Positions 1 to 11,085 of a stretch of DNA of 64,000 bases are shown one piece after another. The notes beneath the pieces are model-generated. The model made no database searches and was not told the origin of the DNA. It worked only from the letters and a program-made list of their open reading frames with translations. The stretch lies in the NCBI RefSeq assembly GCF_003384935.1, contig NZ_QTTQ01000009.1, positions 310,001 to 374,000 on the forward strand, read 5' to 3'. The first letter of the stretch is position 1; each line of letters opens with the position of its first letter. This DNA is from Lutibacter oceani (GTDB lineage: Bacteria; Bacteroidota; Bacteroidia; Flavobacteriales; Flavobacteriaceae). Made by a program: the position numbers and the translations under genes.

Positions 1-401
1 AACTCCTGTGGAAGTACATGAATAATTTCTTCACCTGGAAGCATCACCAATTTATGAACTTGTTTTTCCAGCTTCTCAAGATCTTCATCACAAATAACCT
101 CTTCAGAATTTGGTCTTGTTATATAATCACTATGTTGTAAGCTTCTAATATGCTGCCCTGCAATACCAACAACAGCTTCATCAATTTTAATTCCTGAAAC
201 AGCAATAGCTTCATCAACAGCCATTTGAATAGACTGTATGGTTTGCGTAATATTATTAACAACTCCACGGTGTACACCCAAACTCTTTGCTTTTCCTGTA
301 CCAAGCAACTCTATTTTCCCATATTCATTTCTACGACCTATCATAGCAACAATTTTTGTTGTTCCTATATCTAATCCTACTGAAATATCATTATGTTCCA
401 T
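1..401 (-). CDS. ftsA: Cell division protein FtsA, N-terminal part (runs off window)
   Basis: This is the N-terminal ~133 residues of FtsA, the actin-like ATPase that tethers FtsZ to the inner membrane. The protein starts MEHNDISVGLDIGTTKIVAM, which holds the phosphate-1 motif DIGTTK of the actin/Hsp70 fold, and continues with the SHS2 (1C) region including GVHRGVVNNI. The ATG at 399-401 is the first start after the ftsQ stop, which lies three bases upstream. The rest of the gene, and presumably ftsZ, lies to the left of the window. It is the last gene seen in the minus-strand dcw operon. The family assignment is secure; only the truncation by the window edge limits the call. Confidence 0.95.
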   Translation of the reverse strand, partial: MEHNDISVGLDIGTTKIVAMIGRRNEYGKIELLGTGKAKSLGVHRGVVNNITQTIQSIQMAVDEAIAVSGIKIDEAVVGIAGQHIRSLQHSDYITRPNSEEVICDEDLEKLEKQVHKLVMLPGEEIIHVLPQE

Positions 402-404
402 ACC

Positions 405-1127
405 CTACTTTTTTGTGCAAACAACCTGGTTGTTATATTTTAAATTAATTGATGTATAATTATCTATTGAATTATCCGCCATTGTTTTATTGAAAAATGA
501 TTTTAGGTTTTTAAATTTTAAATTTAAATTTTCAATTTTACCTAATTCTATTTTTTGTTTCCCAATTCTTGTTTCTAAAATAAACTCATTTTGTTGCGTT
601 TTATACACGCCAATAATTTGTTTTTTTAAAAACTCATCATTCATTATTTGAGTTACTAAAAGGTAAATTTCATCCTTATCAGACTCCATAACATTACCTG
701 AAATCAGTAAAACTCTAGCCGAGTGATTTTCTGATATTGGCATTATTTTAGCCTGTTTATCAATATAATAACTTTTAGTATCAGATATAACTCTTGCAAT
801 AGGTGTTCGCTGTTTTATTTTAGTTTTCAGCAAACCATCAACTGTTAAAAAAACCGATGCATTTTCTACCATAGAATGTAATAAAACAGTCTTCTCTAGT
901 TTGTGTAAATCTATAACAGTTTTTGCTTGATTTTTAACCGTCTTTCCATTTTGTATTAACAATTTATTAACCATTTCATAATTCATAAAAAGGTTGTTTC
1001 CTTCTTCAAATTCTACAGCAACATCATGTACTTTTTTAGTACTGTGTTTATGGTGTGAAAACCCATATAAAAAGACTACTAACCCTAGTAAAAAGAGACC
1101 TTTTATGTAATTCCAATTAATTTTCAA
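405..1127 (-). CDS. ftsQ: Cell division protein FtsQ/DivIB-like
   Basis: A 240-residue bitopic protein with a short cytoplasmic N-terminus, one membrane helix at about residues 8-24 (GLFLLGLVVFLYGF) and a periplasmic domain of the POTRA-FtsQ type. FtsQ links early and late divisome proteins. Sequence conservation in this family is low in Bacteroidota, so the call rests on size, topology and its position between murC and ftsA, the canonical dcw place. It overlaps the end of murC by 11 bases, implying translational coupling. No signal peptidase site is evident, which fits a membrane anchor rather than a secreted protein. Confidence 0.88.
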   Translation of the reverse strand: MKINWNYIKGLFLLGLVVFLYGFSHHKHSTKKVHDVAVEFEEGNNLFMNYEMVNKLLIQNGKTVKNQAKTVIDLHKLEKTVLLHSMVENASVFLTVDGLLKTKIKQRTPIARVISDTKSYYIDKQAKIMPISENHSARVLLISGNVMESDKDEIYLLVTQIMNDEFLKKQIIGVYKTQQNEFILETRIGKQKIELGKIENLNLKFKNLKSFFNKTMADNSIDNYTSINLKYNNQVVCTKK

Positions 1128-2463
1128 CTGTCAAATTATTTTTTATATTTTCAACTAACTCACCTATATCACCCGCACCAATTACAACTATAATTTGTGC
1201 GTTAGATTTTAATATATTTTCAATCAAATTTTGTTTTGATGAAAGTCGTTTGTTTTTACAATTAATTTTATTTAATAACCACTCCGAATTTACTCCTTCA
1301 ATTGGTAATTCTCGAGCCGGATATATATCCAATAAAATTAATTCATCAAAACGCGATAAACTTTGTGCAAAATCATTTGCAAAATCTCTTGTTCTACTAT
1401 ATAAATGTGGCTGAAAAACTCCTAAAACTTGCTGTTTAGGATACATTTCTCTTACCGAATCAACAACTGCATTAATTTCGGTTGGATGATGTGCGTAATC
1501 ATCAATCAATACTAAATTTTCAGTTTTTATTTTATATGAAAAGCGTCTTTTTATTCCTTTAAATGAAAGTAAAGCTTTAGCAATGACTTGTAATGATATT
1601 CCAAAACTGTTTGCCATTGCCAAAGCCGCCACCGCATTTAGCACATTATGTTTTCCTGGTAGATTAATTTTTATGTTCTCAATGTTTTCTGTTGGTGTTT
1701 TAACATTAAAAATATAAGCTCCTTTTTCTATCCTAATATTATAAGCATTATAATCTGCATCTTCTTCTAATCCAAAAGTTTGCCCAGCAATTGGCAATCC
1801 TTTTTTTACTATTAATTTGTCAGTAACTTTATTTGCAAATTCCTGAAAAGACTTTTCCAATTCTGAATGTTTACCATAAATATCCAAATGATCTGCATCC
1901 ATTGAAGTTACACATGCAATATTTGGCGAAAGCTTTAAAAAAGATCGATCAAATTCATCGGCTTCAACTACAGAAACTTCATTTCCTCCAATAATTAAAT
2001 TTGAATTATAATTCTCAGAAATTCCACCTAAAAAAGAAGTAGCATTTATATTTGCCTCTTTTAAAATATGACCTAAAATAGTTGAAGTTGTTGTTTTTCC
2101 ATGCGTACCTGCAACAGCCAAACAAATAGTGTGTTTGGTAATTTCACCTAAAACCTCAGACCTCTTTAAAACATTGAAATTATTGTTTAAAAAGTAAGTT
2201 AATTCCGTATGATTTTTAGGAACAGCCGGAGTATAAATTACTGCAGTATTTTGAGCATTTTTAAATTCGTTAGGAATTAAATTTACAGCATCTTCAAAAT
2301 GAATATCAATTCCCATTTTATGAAGCGAATTAGTAATTTCAGTAGGTGTTTTGTCGTATCCAGCCACATTTTTACCATTGCTTCTAAAATAATTTGCAAT
2401 AGCACTCATACCGATTCCTCCAATACCTATAAAATAAACGTTATGTATTTGCTCTAAATTCAA
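1117..2463 (-). CDS. murC: UDP-N-acetylmuramate--L-alanine ligase MurC
   Basis: A 448-residue cytoplasmic Mur ligase that adds L-Ala to UDP-MurNAc with ATP, the first peptide-forming step of peptidoglycan synthesis. The N-terminal UDP-binding motif GIGGIGMSA is at residues 13-21 and the ATP-binding GTHGKTTT is at 119-126. The MurC-typical EADEFDRSF and DDYAHHPTEI stretches follow in the central and C-terminal domains. Its length is normal for the family. It abuts murG with no gap and overlaps ftsQ by 11 bases, so it is part of one tightly packed operon. Confidence 0.97.
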   Translation of the reverse strand: MNLEQIHNVYFIGIGGIGMSAIANYFRSNGKNVAGYDKTPTEITNSLHKMGIDIHFEDAVNLIPNEFKNAQNTAVIYTPAVPKNHTELTYFLNNNFNVLKRSEVLGEITKHTICLAVAGTHGKTTTSTILGHILKEANINATSFLGGISENYNSNLIIGGNEVSVVEADEFDRSFLKLSPNIACVTSMDADHLDIYGKHSELEKSFQEFANKVTDKLIVKKGLPIAGQTFGLEEDADYNAYNIRIEKGAYIFNVKTPTENIENIKINLPGKHNVLNAVAALAMANSFGISLQVIAKALLSFKGIKRRFSYKIKTENLVLIDDYAHHPTEINAVVDSVREMYPKQQVLGVFQPHLYSRTRDFANDFAQSLSRFDELILLDIYPARELPIEGVNSEWLLNKINCKNKRLSSKQNLIENILKSNAQIIVVIGAGDIGELVENIKNNLTVEN

Positions 2464-3558
2464 CTAACTATTTATTAATTTTTCAATTTCCTTTACTATA
2501 TCTTTTGTAGCATTTGGCAATGCCAATGCTTTAATATTTTTACTTAATTTCTGTTGTAATTCAACATCATTTATCAATCCCAGGAACATTGTTTTAAACA
2601 TCTTTAATTCTGATTCTTTTAACAGCAAGGCTGCATTTTTTGTAACAACAGATAACGCATTTTTTGTTTGATGATCTTCAGCAACATTAGGTGATGGAAT
2701 AAAAATTACAGGTTTACCAACAATACATAATTCTGAAATTGAACTTGCTCCTGCTCTGCTAATTAAAACATCTGCCGCTGCATAGGTTAAATCCATTCTA
2801 TTTAAAAATGCGTGTGTTTGCACTCCCTCTAAATCATCATATTTTTTAAATTCATCATAGTACAACTTACCTGTTTGCCATATTACCTGAATTTTATTTT
2901 CTACCAACCAATTGATATGCTTTTCAATTAAATTATTAATAGCTCTTGCACCTAAACTACCACCAATAATTACCAATGTTTTTTTATCTGATTTTAATTT
3001 AAAAAAAATGTTAGCTTCTTCTTTTTTACTAGCAACATCCAACAAATCTTGACGAACTGGATTTCCAGTTTTTATTATTTTTTCAGAAGGAAAAAAACGT
3101 TCTAATCCGTCATAAGCAACACAAATTTTATTTGCTTTTTTACTTAACAACTTATTTGTTATACCCGGATAAGAATTTTGCTCTTGAATTAATGTTTTAA
3201 CTCCCTTTAAACTCGCAGCATACAATGTTGGACCACTTGCAAAACCACCTGTACCAATAACAATTGTTGGTTTAAATCTTTTAATAATTCTAAATGCATT
3301 CCATAAGCTACTAATTAGTTTAAATGGAAATGCTAAATTTTTTAATGATAAACTTCTTTGCAATCCTGAAATCCATAACCCTTTTATTTCATAACCAGCT
3401 TGCGGAACTTTTTCCATTTCCATTCTATCCTTTGCACCAACAAACAAAAATTTTGCTTCAGGATATTTTCCTTTTAGCTCATTTGCTATTGATACAGCAG
3501 GGTAAATATGGCCTCCTGTTCCACCTCCACTTAATATGATATTAATCGATTGCTTCAT
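2464..3558 (-). CDS. murG: UDP-GlcNAc:lipid I GlcNAc transferase MurG
   Basis: A 364-residue GT28 glycosyltransferase that converts lipid I to lipid II on the inner face of the cytoplasmic membrane. The glycine-rich loop [11 protein letters not shown] lies at residues 11-21, the second G-loop GTGGFASGP near residue 100, and the donor-binding [10 protein letters not shown] and [11 protein letters not shown] motifs in the C-terminal half. The start overlaps ftsW by 17 bases. Downstream it abuts murC. It acts with MraY, encoded 2.5 kb upstream in the same operon. Confidence 0.97.
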   Translation of the reverse strand: MKQSINIILSGGGTGGHIYPAVSIANELKGKYPEAKFLFVGAKDRMEMEKVPQAGYEIKGLWISGLQRSLSLKNLAFPFKLISSLWNAFRIIKRFKPTIVIGTGGFASGPTLYAASLKGVKTLIQEQNSYPGITNKLLSKKANKICVAYDGLERFFPSEKIIKTGNPVRQDLLDVASKKEEANIFFKLKSDKKTLVIIGGSLGARAINNLIEKHINWLVENKIQVIWQTGKLYYDEFKKYDDLEGVQTHAFLNRMDLTYAAADVLISRAGASSISELCIVGKPVIFIPSPNVAEDHQTKNALSVVTKNAALLLKESELKMFKTMFLGLINDVELQQKLSKNIKALALPNATKDIVKEIEKLINS

Positions 3559-4735
3559 GTAAAATATCTAAAGGGTTTTCTTCACTTTCTGAGTTAATTA
3601 TTTTTTCTTTATCAGCTGTTACACTTAATATTATTCCAATGGCAAAACATGTCATCCAAATAGAAGTTCCACCACTGCTAATTAATGGTAACGTTTGCCC
3701 CGTAACTGGAAATAAATTTACAGCTACAGCCATATTTATAATTGCTTGAAAAATTATTGGTAAACCAACACCAACAATTAATAATGTAGCAAAAACTGTT
3801 GTTGCTTTTTTTGCAGCTACTAATATTCTAAATAGCAATAAAAAATACATTAGAATTACGGTTAGGGCACCAAATATTAATCCATACTCTTCAACAATTA
3901 TGGCAAAAATAAAATCGGAAGAAGATTGTGGTAAAAAGTTTTTTTGAACACTTTTTCCAGGACCTCTTCCTTGCAAACCACCACTGGCAATTGCAATTTT
4001 TGCTTTTTCAACCTGATAACCTTCTTCAGCATTTTTATCCGAAAAATTTTCTATTCTACTAATCCAAGTATCAACTCTATTTGGCATCACATTTGGAAAT
4101 GCTTTTGCAGTCAGCACAAATAGAGCCAATCCTAAAACTCCCATCCCCACAATGGAAGCTAGATATTTAATAGGATAACCTCCTATAAAAGTTAATAACA
4201 ATATCATTGCAAAAATAATAGCTGTTGTTGATAAATTTGCTGGTAAAATAAATGCTAAAGTTACTGCAACAGGCAACCATAGCTGCCAAAGACTTTCTTT
4301 AAAAATGATAACTTTTTCCTTATTTCGAGCTAAATATCTAGCTACATAAACCATTAAAACCAACCCTGCTAAAGTTGATGTTTGAAAGCCTACTCCAATA
4401 AATGGTATTTGAATCCATCTACTTGCATTAGCACCTCCAATTACAGTTCCTTTTGCTAATGTAAATAGCAATAAAACAATTACTAAAGGAAGCATTAAAA
4501 CAGAACCACCGCTAAAATACCTGTAAGGTATTTTATGGACTCCATAAATAATTAAAAAACCGAAGAATAACAGTACTATGTGCTTTATTAAATGGTATGT
4601 AGTTGTACCAGAATTGGCAACATACACCAAGTTTGTACTTGCGCTATAAACTGGCATAAACGACAATAAAGCCATAAAGCCTACAATAGCCCAAATAGCA
4701 CGATCACCCTCAATATTTTTTAAAATATTTTTCAT
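3542..4735 (-). CDS. ftsW: Peptidoglycan glycosyltransferase FtsW
   Basis: A 397-residue SEDS-family polytopic membrane protein with about ten hydrophobic segments. The SEDS signature [15 protein letters not shown] sits near residues 340-355, and the hydrophobic N-terminus begins at about residue 14. FtsW polymerises lipid II at the septum together with the class B penicillin-binding protein FtsI, which is encoded in the same operon. FtsW rather than RodA is inferred from the dcw context, between murD and murG. The coding region overlaps murG by 17 bases and abuts murD exactly. Confidence 0.95.
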   Translation of the reverse strand: MKNILKNIEGDRAIWAIVGFMALLSFMPVYSASTNLVYVANSGTTTYHLIKHIVLLFFGFLIIYGVHKIPYRYFSGGSVLMLPLVIVLLLFTLAKGTVIGGANASRWIQIPFIGVGFQTSTLAGLVLMVYVARYLARNKEKVIIFKESLWQLWLPVAVTLAFILPANLSTTAIIFAMILLLTFIGGYPIKYLASIVGMGVLGLALFVLTAKAFPNVMPNRVDTWISRIENFSDKNAEEGYQVEKAKIAIASGGLQGRGPGKSVQKNFLPQSSSDFIFAIIVEEYGLIFGALTVILMYFLLLFRILVAAKKATTVFATLLIVGVGLPIIFQAIINMAVAVNLFPVTGQTLPLISSGGTSIWMTCFAIGIILSVTADKEKIINSESEENPLDILHEAID

Positions 4736-6067
4736 TTACAGTTCTCTCACTGCTTGTTTAAATTGATTCCCTCTATCTTCATAATTATCAAATAAATCAA
4801 AACTTGCACAAGCTGGAGACAATAACACAGTATCTCCTTTTTCTGCAATTTTATATGCAACTTTTACAGCTTCCTCCGCACCTGCAGTTTCAACTATTAA
4901 ATCAACTACATTACAAAAAGTTTGCACTATTTTTTGATTGTCTAATCCTAAACAAATAATAGCTTTCACTTTTTCCCGTACCAATGGCATTAAATCCAAA
5001 TAATCATTCCCTTTATCAACACCACCAACTATCCAAACAGTTGGAGTTTTCATACTGTCTAATGCGTAAAATGTTGCATTCACATTTGTTGCTTTAGAAT
5101 CGTTGATATATTGAACGCCATTAATTTTTAATACAGATTCTAATCTATGCTCAGCTCCTTCAAAATCTTCTAGACTTTCTCTGATGGCTTCTTTTCTAAC
5201 TTTTAATAATGAAGCCGCCATTGCAGCTGCCATTGCATTTTTTGTGTTGTGCTTTCCTTTTAATGCTAAAGTTGATTTATTCATTATTATATTTTCAGTT
5301 TTATATTTTATTACAATATTATTGTCTTTTAAAAACACTCCTTGCTTTAATTCCGTTTCTAGTGAAAATGGCAATAGTGTTGCTTTAACCTTATTATTTT
5401 TTAACCAATTTGAAATCACTTCATCATCATAATCATAAATCAAAAAATCGTTTTCTGTTTGATTTTCAGTAATCCTAAATTTTGAATTGATATAGTTTTC
5501 AAACATATAATCATATCGATCTAAATGATCTGGTGAAATATTTGTAATTATTGCAATATGTGGTGCAAAACACTCAATTCCATCCAGTTGAAAACTACTT
5601 AGTTCCAAAACGTGTATATCAAAGTTGTTTTCTGCAACCTGCTGTGCAAAACTTTCTCCAATATTTCCACCCATTCCAACATTTAAATCTCCTTTCTTCA
5701 AAATATGGTTAACCAACATTGTAGTTGTGGTTTTTCCGTTTGAACCAGTTATTCCCACAATAATACCTTTGGTATATTTTGAAGCAAATTCAATTTCAGA
5801 AATCACTTTTATTCCCTTATTTTTCAATGCTTTTACTATTGAAACTTTATCAGGTATTCCTGGGCTTTTCATTACAATATCAGCATCAAATATTTTTGAT
5901 TCTGTATGCTTTTTTTCTTCAAAAGAAATGTCATTATTTAAAAGAACTTTTTTATACTTCTCTGCAATTACCCCTTTATCTGAAACAAAAACATCGTATC
6001 CTTTTTGCTTTCCAAGAATAGCAGTGCCCACTCCACTTTCTCCTGCTCCAAGTACAACCAATTTCAT
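4736..6067 (-). CDS. murD: UDP-MurNAc-L-alanine--D-glutamate ligase MurD
   Basis: A 443-residue Mur ligase that adds D-Glu to UDP-MurNAc-L-Ala. The N-terminal GAGESGVG loop binds the UDP moiety, GSNGKTTTT (108-116) binds ATP, and YINDSKATNVNAT in the C-terminal half is the MurD-type signature. The length is normal. It is packed between mraY (zero gap) and ftsW (zero gap). Nothing unusual is seen. Confidence 0.97.
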   Translation of the reverse strand: MKLVVLGAGESGVGTAILGKQKGYDVFVSDKGVIAEKYKKVLLNNDISFEEKKHTESKIFDADIVMKSPGIPDKVSIVKALKNKGIKVISEIEFASKYTKGIIVGITGSNGKTTTTMLVNHILKKGDLNVGMGGNIGESFAQQVAENNFDIHVLELSSFQLDGIECFAPHIAIITNISPDHLDRYDYMFENYINSKFRITENQTENDFLIYDYDDEVISNWLKNNKVKATLLPFSLETELKQGVFLKDNNIVIKYKTENIIMNKSTLALKGKHNTKNAMAAAMAASLLKVRKEAIRESLEDFEGAEHRLESVLKINGVQYINDSKATNVNATFYALDSMKTPTVWIVGGVDKGNDYLDLMPLVREKVKAIICLGLDNQKIVQTFCNVVDLIVETAGAEEAVKVAYKIAEKGDTVLLSPACASFDLFDNYEDRGNQFKQAVREL

Positions 6068-7294
6068 TTATCGCAACTTTAATGTTACTATTGTTAGCAC
6101 CGCAAGCATAATCCCAACAATCCAAAATCGTGTAACAATTTTACTTTCGTGATAACCCGATTTTTGATAATGATGATGCAATGGTGACATTTTAAATATG
6201 CGCCTTCCTTCTCCATATTTTTTCTTTGTATATTTAAAAAAACCAACTTGTAAAACAACCGATAAATTTTCAACAACAAAGATTCCTGCTAAAATTGGAA
6301 TCAATAATTCCTTTCTAACCGAAATAGCTAAAACGGCTATAATTCCTCCTATAGTCAAACTTCCTGTATCTCCCATAAAAACTTGAGCTGGATAAGTATT
6401 GTACCATAAAAACCCAACCAAAGCCCCAACAAAAGCTGCAATAAAAACAGTCATTTCTCCAGAATTTGGAATGTACATAACATCTAAATAATCGGCAAAA
6501 ATGATATTACCAGAAACCCAGGCAAAAATCCCCAAAGTCAACACAATTATAGCTGAAGAACCTGCAGCCAATCCATCAATTCCATCAGTTAAATTAGCAC
6601 CATTTGAAACTGCTGTTATTATAAAAATAACAATTGGTATAAATAATATCCAAGCATAATCCCTAAGTCCTTCACCAAATAAGTCTAAAGCGGCTGCATA
6701 GTCTAATTCGTTATTCTTTAAAAATGGAATTGTAGTTCTTGTTGATTTTTTTGCATCAGCAAATAAAACCGGAACACCTTCTTCCGTTTCATATTGTAAT
6801 TTTTCTGGCAATTTTTCTTTCATAGTTACACTTGGATGAAAATAGAGCATTGCACCCACAAAAATTCCTAATGTTACCTGACCTAAAATTTTAAACCTTC
6901 CCTTTAAACCTTGCTTATTTTTTTTAAATATTTTAATGTAATCATCAATAAAACCAATTGTACCCATCCAAATGGTAGTAACTAATAAAATAACTATATA
7001 AACATTATCTATTATTGAAAATAATAGTACTGGGATTAAAGTGGCAAGTATTATAATAATTCCTCCCATTGTTGGTGTTCCAGCTTTTTCAACCTGACCT
7101 TCCAATCCTAAATCCCTAACCGATTCTCCAACTTGTTTGTGCTGTAAATAATTTATGATTCGTTTTCCATAAATTGTTGAAAACAATAATGAAACAATAA
7201 AAGCCATAGCAGAACGAAAGGATATGTATTGAAACAAACCTGCCCCTGCCAAATCATAATGTTTTTCTAAATATTCGAATAAATAATATAACAT
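6068..7294 (-). CDS. mraY: Phospho-N-acetylmuramoyl-pentapeptide transferase MraY
   Basis: A 408-residue polytopic membrane enzyme that transfers phospho-MurNAc-pentapeptide to undecaprenyl phosphate, giving lipid I. Diagnostic motifs are [24 protein letters not shown] and the C-terminal [11 protein letters not shown]. It is longer than the ~360 residues of the E. coli enzyme because of an extra soluble stretch at about residues 155-205, including [18 protein letters not shown] recall longer MraY proteins in Bacteroidota but cannot compare here. It sits four bases downstream of murE. Confidence 0.97.
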   Translation of the reverse strand: MLYYLFEYLEKHYDLAGAGLFQYISFRSAMAFIVSLLFSTIYGKRIINYLQHKQVGESVRDLGLEGQVEKAGTPTMGGIIIILATLIPVLLFSIIDNVYIVILLVTTIWMGTIGFIDDYIKIFKKNKQGLKGRFKILGQVTLGIFVGAMLYFHPSVTMKEKLPEKLQYETEEGVPVLFADAKKSTRTTIPFLKNNELDYAAALDLFGEGLRDYAWILFIPIVIFIITAVSNGANLTDGIDGLAAGSSAIIVLTLGIFAWVSGNIIFADYLDVMYIPNSGEMTVFIAAFVGALVGFLWYNTYPAQVFMGDTGSLTIGGIIAVLAISVRKELLIPILAGIFVVENLSVVLQVGFFKYTKKKYGEGRRIFKMSPLHHHYQKSGYHESKIVTRFWIVGIMLAVLTIVTLKLR

Positions 7295-7298
7295 TGTT

Positions 7299-8762
7299 TT
7301 ATTTTTCTATAGCTTTTAATAATTGTGATATTTTTTCGTAATCATCAAAATGAGAACGCACTCCATTAACCTCTTGATATGTTTCATGTCCTTTTCCGGC
7401 AATTAAAATAATATCGCCTTTTTTTGCGAGTTTAGTTGCCGTTTTTATTGCCTGAGCTCTATCTAAAACCGATAATGTTTTTCTGAAATTTTGAGGATCA
7501 ACACCCGCCTCAATTTCATTTAAAATAGTTTGAGGATCTTCACTTCTAGGATTATCAGAAGTAAAAATTACCTGTGTACTTAATTGAGATGCTATACGCC
7601 CCATAACAGGGCGTTTAGCTTTATCTCGGTCTCCACCGCATCCCACAACGGTAATAACTTGCTCATTTCCAGTTCTTATATCATTTATTGTTTCAAGTAC
7701 ATTTTGTAATGCATCAGGAGTATGTGCATAATCAATTATTGCAGTAATTCCTTCATTTGAAATGAAATGTTGAAACCTTCCAGTTACATTCTCCAATTTG
7801 CTAATTAAGGCTAATGCTTCAGTAGGTTCTAAACCTAATAGCTGTGATACACCATAAACAGCCAATAAATTGTATGCATTAAAACTTCCTATTAACTTTG
7901 TACATACTTCATTAGAATTAATATTTAAAAACAATCCTGAAAATTGATTTTCTAAAATTTTAGCTTTAAAATCAGCCATTGTTTTTAATGCATATGAATA
8001 CTTTTTAGCTTCTGTGTTTTGTAACATTACAGCACCATTTTTATCGTCCATATTTACCAAAGCGAAAGCTGTTTTAGGTAAACCGTCAAAAAATGATTTC
8101 TTTACATCTCTATATTCTTTAAATGACTTGTGATAATCTAAATGATCGTGTGTTAAATTGGTAAATACACCGCCTTCAAAAAGTAACCCTTCAGTTCTTT
8201 TTTGATGAATTCCGTGTGAACTTACTTCCATAAAACAATAATCTACACCTACTTCAACCATTTCATTTAAATACTTGTTTATTGATAAAGAATTTGGTGT
8301 TGTATGTGTAGCCTCATACGCTTTATTATTTACTAATATTTTAACAGTTGATAACAACCCTGCTTTATAACCTGCATTTTGAAATAAGTTGTACAATAAA
8401 GTGGCAATTGTTGTTTTACCATTAGTACCTGTTACTCCAATTAATTTTAATTTTGAAGATGGATTATCATAATAATTTGATGCCATTATAGCCAAGGCTT
8501 CATTTGAATCTTGAACTTTAATGTAGGTAACTTTATCAATTAAATTAGTAGGGAACTCTTCACAAACAATTGTTGTTGCTCCAAGCTCTATAGCCTTGTT
8601 AATAAATTTATGACCATCAAAAACCAACCCTTTTTGTGCTACAAATAAATCATCGGATTGCACCTTTCTTGAGTCAAATTGTATTGCATTAATAAACACT
8701 TCAGTACTTCCCTGAACTGCATTAATGCTAACTTTATACAATATGTCTTTTACTAATTTCAA
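7299..8762 (-). CDS. murE: UDP-MurNAc-tripeptide synthetase MurE (meso-DAP type)
   Basis: A 487-residue Mur ligase adding the third peptide residue. GTNGKT (112-117) is the ATP loop. The DNPR motif at about 403-406 is the signature of enzymes that add meso-diaminopimelate rather than lysine, so the peptidoglycan is predicted to carry meso-DAP, as in other Gram-negatives. It abuts ftsI directly and lies four bases before mraY. Length and motif spacing are ordinary. Confidence 0.97.
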   Translation of the reverse strand: MKLVKDILYKVSINAVQGSTEVFINAIQFDSRKVQSDDLFVAQKGLVFDGHKFINKAIELGATTIVCEEFPTNLIDKVTYIKVQDSNEALAIMASNYYDNPSSKLKLIGVTGTNGKTTIATLLYNLFQNAGYKAGLLSTVKILVNNKAYEATHTTPNSLSINKYLNEMVEVGVDYCFMEVSSHGIHQKRTEGLLFEGGVFTNLTHDHLDYHKSFKEYRDVKKSFFDGLPKTAFALVNMDDKNGAVMLQNTEAKKYSYALKTMADFKAKILENQFSGLFLNINSNEVCTKLIGSFNAYNLLAVYGVSQLLGLEPTEALALISKLENVTGRFQHFISNEGITAIIDYAHTPDALQNVLETINDIRTGNEQVITVVGCGGDRDKAKRPVMGRIASQLSTQVIFTSDNPRSEDPQTILNEIEAGVDPQNFRKTLSVLDRAQAIKTATKLAKKGDIILIAGKGHETYQEVNGVRSHFDDYEKISQLLKAIEK

Positions 8763-10751
8763 TTACGATAATTTTATATTTATTGTTGCTCCTTTTACTA
8801 ATTTTTCACCTTCATTAAGAGATTGTTCAACTACTTTTCCGTTTCCAGAAAAATTTACTTTTAGCCCTAAATTTTCAAGTAAAGAAATGGCGTCCATAGC
8901 CGCCATTCCTTTTACATTCGGGATTGAATTAAGTTCCTTGTTAGATATAGCATAATATTTCTCAAAATCGTTTTTAACACTTTCAAAATCCGGTGTCTTA
9001 TTTTCAATTTCGTTAATTGTATGATTTGTTGTGTAAATTTTTTGAGCAATATCTTTAAAAACAGGACCAGATACGTCAGCTCCATAAAAACCAGTTTTTG
9101 TATTTGGTTTATGAATTACAACAATACAAGAGTATTTTGGGTTTTCTGCTGGAAAATATCCTGTAAAAGAAGAAATATAACGTCTGTTAGTTTCCCAATC
9201 ATCCATCCAATATTCTGTACGCGCTGTACCCGTTTTACCTGCCATTGAAAAATCTTCGGAATACAACCTTGAACCCGTACCTCTTACAACAACATTCTTT
9301 AATATTTCTTGAACTTTATTTATTGTTTCTTTGGAACATATTGAAGGATTTATAACAACCTTATCAAAAGATTCTACATGTTTATTCCAAGATCTAATTT
9401 CTTTTATAAACTTAGGCTTCACCATTTCTCCATTATTGGCAATGGCATTATAAAAAGTTAATGTTTGAAGTGGTGTTAACGTTAAATTATAACCATAAGC
9501 TATTGATGGCAATGCATTTTTACTCCATTTATCATCGCCCGGTGCTGGAATTTCCGGACTACCTTCTCCTTTAATTGGCAACCCTAACTTATTACCCAAA
9601 TTCATATTTTTTAATGCATTAATGAATTTCTCAGGCTTCTCACCAAAATTTTCCTCAATTAATCTGGCAAAACCAATATTTGATGATACCTCCAAAGCAC
9701 GAGCTGCTGAAATTTTACCATAACCACCTCTATGAGAATCATTAATATATCTACCGTACATTCTATACCTTCCTGTTCCTGTATCAACAACTGTACTTGT
9801 ATCAATTTTACCAGACTCCAAAGCAACAACCATTGCCATTACTTTAAAAGCTGAACCTGGTTCATGAGATTCATACACTGCATAATTACGTTTCTCGTAG
9901 TATTTACCTGCTGAACTTCTACCTAAATTTGAAATGGCTTTAATTTCACCAGTTTTTGTTTCCATTACCACAACACAGCCATGTTCCGCATCATAAAACT
10001 CTAATTGCCTTAACAAAGAATGGTGTGCTATATCCTGAATATTAACATCTAATGTTGTTACAATATCTTTTCCGTTAATTGGTTCTTTTTCATTATTATC
10101 ATTAATTGGTTTCCATTGACCCTTGGCAATTTTTTGCTTCATTCTAAGACCATTTTTTCCAGTTAAATATTTTCTGTAAGCACCTTCAATTCCTGGCGCC
10201 CCTCTATAATCATCATAACCAATAGTTCTTTCTGCTACTTTACCTAAAGGATGTGCCCTAACGGTAGATTGTTCTGCTATAAAACCACCTTTATACATTC
10301 CTAGGTTAAAAATTGGAAAACTTTTTATTTTCATATAATCGGTATACCCCAACTTCCTTGCAATAAACAAATACCTGTTTTTAGTGTTCCGTGCCTTTCG
10401 AATTTTAGTTTCCCAATGAGAAGTAGAATTCCCTAACATTTTTGAAAGCTCAACAGATAAGTTTCTAATATTTTTTTCAAATACCTCACCATCAATTGTA
10501 AAAGCATCCATTCTAATTTCATATTGAGACATTGAAGTTGCTAACAGACTTCCATCATCAGAAAAAACACTTCCTCTATTTGCAAAAATGGTGTCATTTC
10601 TTAAAGTAAGCTGTTCAGATAAACTTCTATATTTTTCACCATTTGAAAATTGAATATTTGTTAGCTTAAAAATTATAGCCACCAAAAAAAGTGTGATAAA
10701 CACAAATACAACGTACAATTTATTTAGTATGCCTTTTTTTGTTACAGCCAA
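8763..10751 (-). CDS. ftsI: Class B penicillin-binding protein FtsI/PBP3 with PASTA domain
   Basis: A 662-residue bitopic transpeptidase for septal peptidoglycan. It has a membrane anchor at about residues 11-30, a PBP dimerisation domain, and the three active-site motifs S300-AFK, SSN (356-358) and KTG (506-508). A C-terminal PASTA domain occupies roughly residues 600-662 (IPNVKGMAAMDAISLLENLG). PASTA on a division PBP is best known from Gram-positives but is common in Bacteroidota. It is encoded between the ftsL-like gene and murE, and partners with FtsW. Confidence 0.95.
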   Translation of the reverse strand: MAVTKKGILNKLYVVFVFITLFLVAIIFKLTNIQFSNGEKYRSLSEQLTLRNDTIFANRGSVFSDDGSLLATSMSQYEIRMDAFTIDGEVFEKNIRNLSVELSKMLGNSTSHWETKIRKARNTKNRYLFIARKLGYTDYMKIKSFPIFNLGMYKGGFIAEQSTVRAHPLGKVAERTIGYDDYRGAPGIEGAYRKYLTGKNGLRMKQKIAKGQWKPINDNNEKEPINGKDIVTTLDVNIQDIAHHSLLRQLEFYDAEHGCVVVMETKTGEIKAISNLGRSSAGKYYEKRNYAVYESHEPGSAFKVMAMVVALESGKIDTSTVVDTGTGRYRMYGRYINDSHRGGYGKISAARALEVSSNIGFARLIEENFGEKPEKFINALKNMNLGNKLGLPIKGEGSPEIPAPGDDKWSKNALPSIAYGYNLTLTPLQTLTFYNAIANNGEMVKPKFIKEIRSWNKHVESFDKVVINPSICSKETINKVQEILKNVVVRGTGSRLYSEDFSMAGKTGTARTEYWMDDWETNRRYISSFTGYFPAENPKYSCIVVIHKPNTKTGFYGADVSGPVFKDIAQKIYTTNHTINEIENKTPDFESVKNDFEKYYAISNKELNSIPNVKGMAAMDAISLLENLGLKVNFSGNGKVVEQSLNEGEKLVKGATINIKLS

Positions 10752-10758
10752 TTTAAAT

Positions 10759-11085
10759 TTATTTTTTTGAGATTACTTTTATAACTTGTGGTGGTTGCTC
10801 ACTTGGTTTTATCCCTAAATCAACTACCTTTTTTCTAACAGTAGACTCCAATCTCATTTTCATAGAAATAGATCTGGTATCCACAAATTCAGCTCTTAGT
10901 TCTTTCAATTCATTATTAAGCCTTGCAATTTCCATTACTTTTTTATCTGAACTATGTGAACTTGCAATCATTAACAACAGTAAAGCCACTACAAACAATA
11001 TAAAACGCCAGTTTTTAAAAGAGTCTTTACTTACTAAAAACTCCCCTTTTAGAAGGTTATATATACTCGATTTTATAATTGACAT
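10759..11085 (-). CDS. ftsL: FtsL-like small division protein
   Basis: A 108-residue bitopic protein with one membrane helix at about residues 26-43 (WRFILFVVALLLLMI) and a short heptad-like coiled-coil segment after it (VMEIARLNNELKELRAEF). This is the topology of FtsL, which forms a complex with FtsB and FtsQ. It occupies the conserved FtsL slot between rsmH (zero gap) and ftsI (7 bases). Sequence similarity in this family is too weak to judge by eye, so the identity rests on topology and synteny. It ends in a basic stretch, IKVISKK. Confidence 0.85.
   Translation of the reverse strand: MSIIKSSIYNLLKGEFLVSKDSFKNWRFILFVVALLLLMIASSHSSDKKVMEIARLNNELKELRAEFVDTRSISMKMRLESTVRKKVVDLGIKPSEQPPQVIKVISKK

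Noticed and set aside
5625-6152. 175-codon plus-strand ORF opposite murD
   Set aside because: It is the reverse-strand shadow of a well-conserved murD gene; composition is not protein-like.
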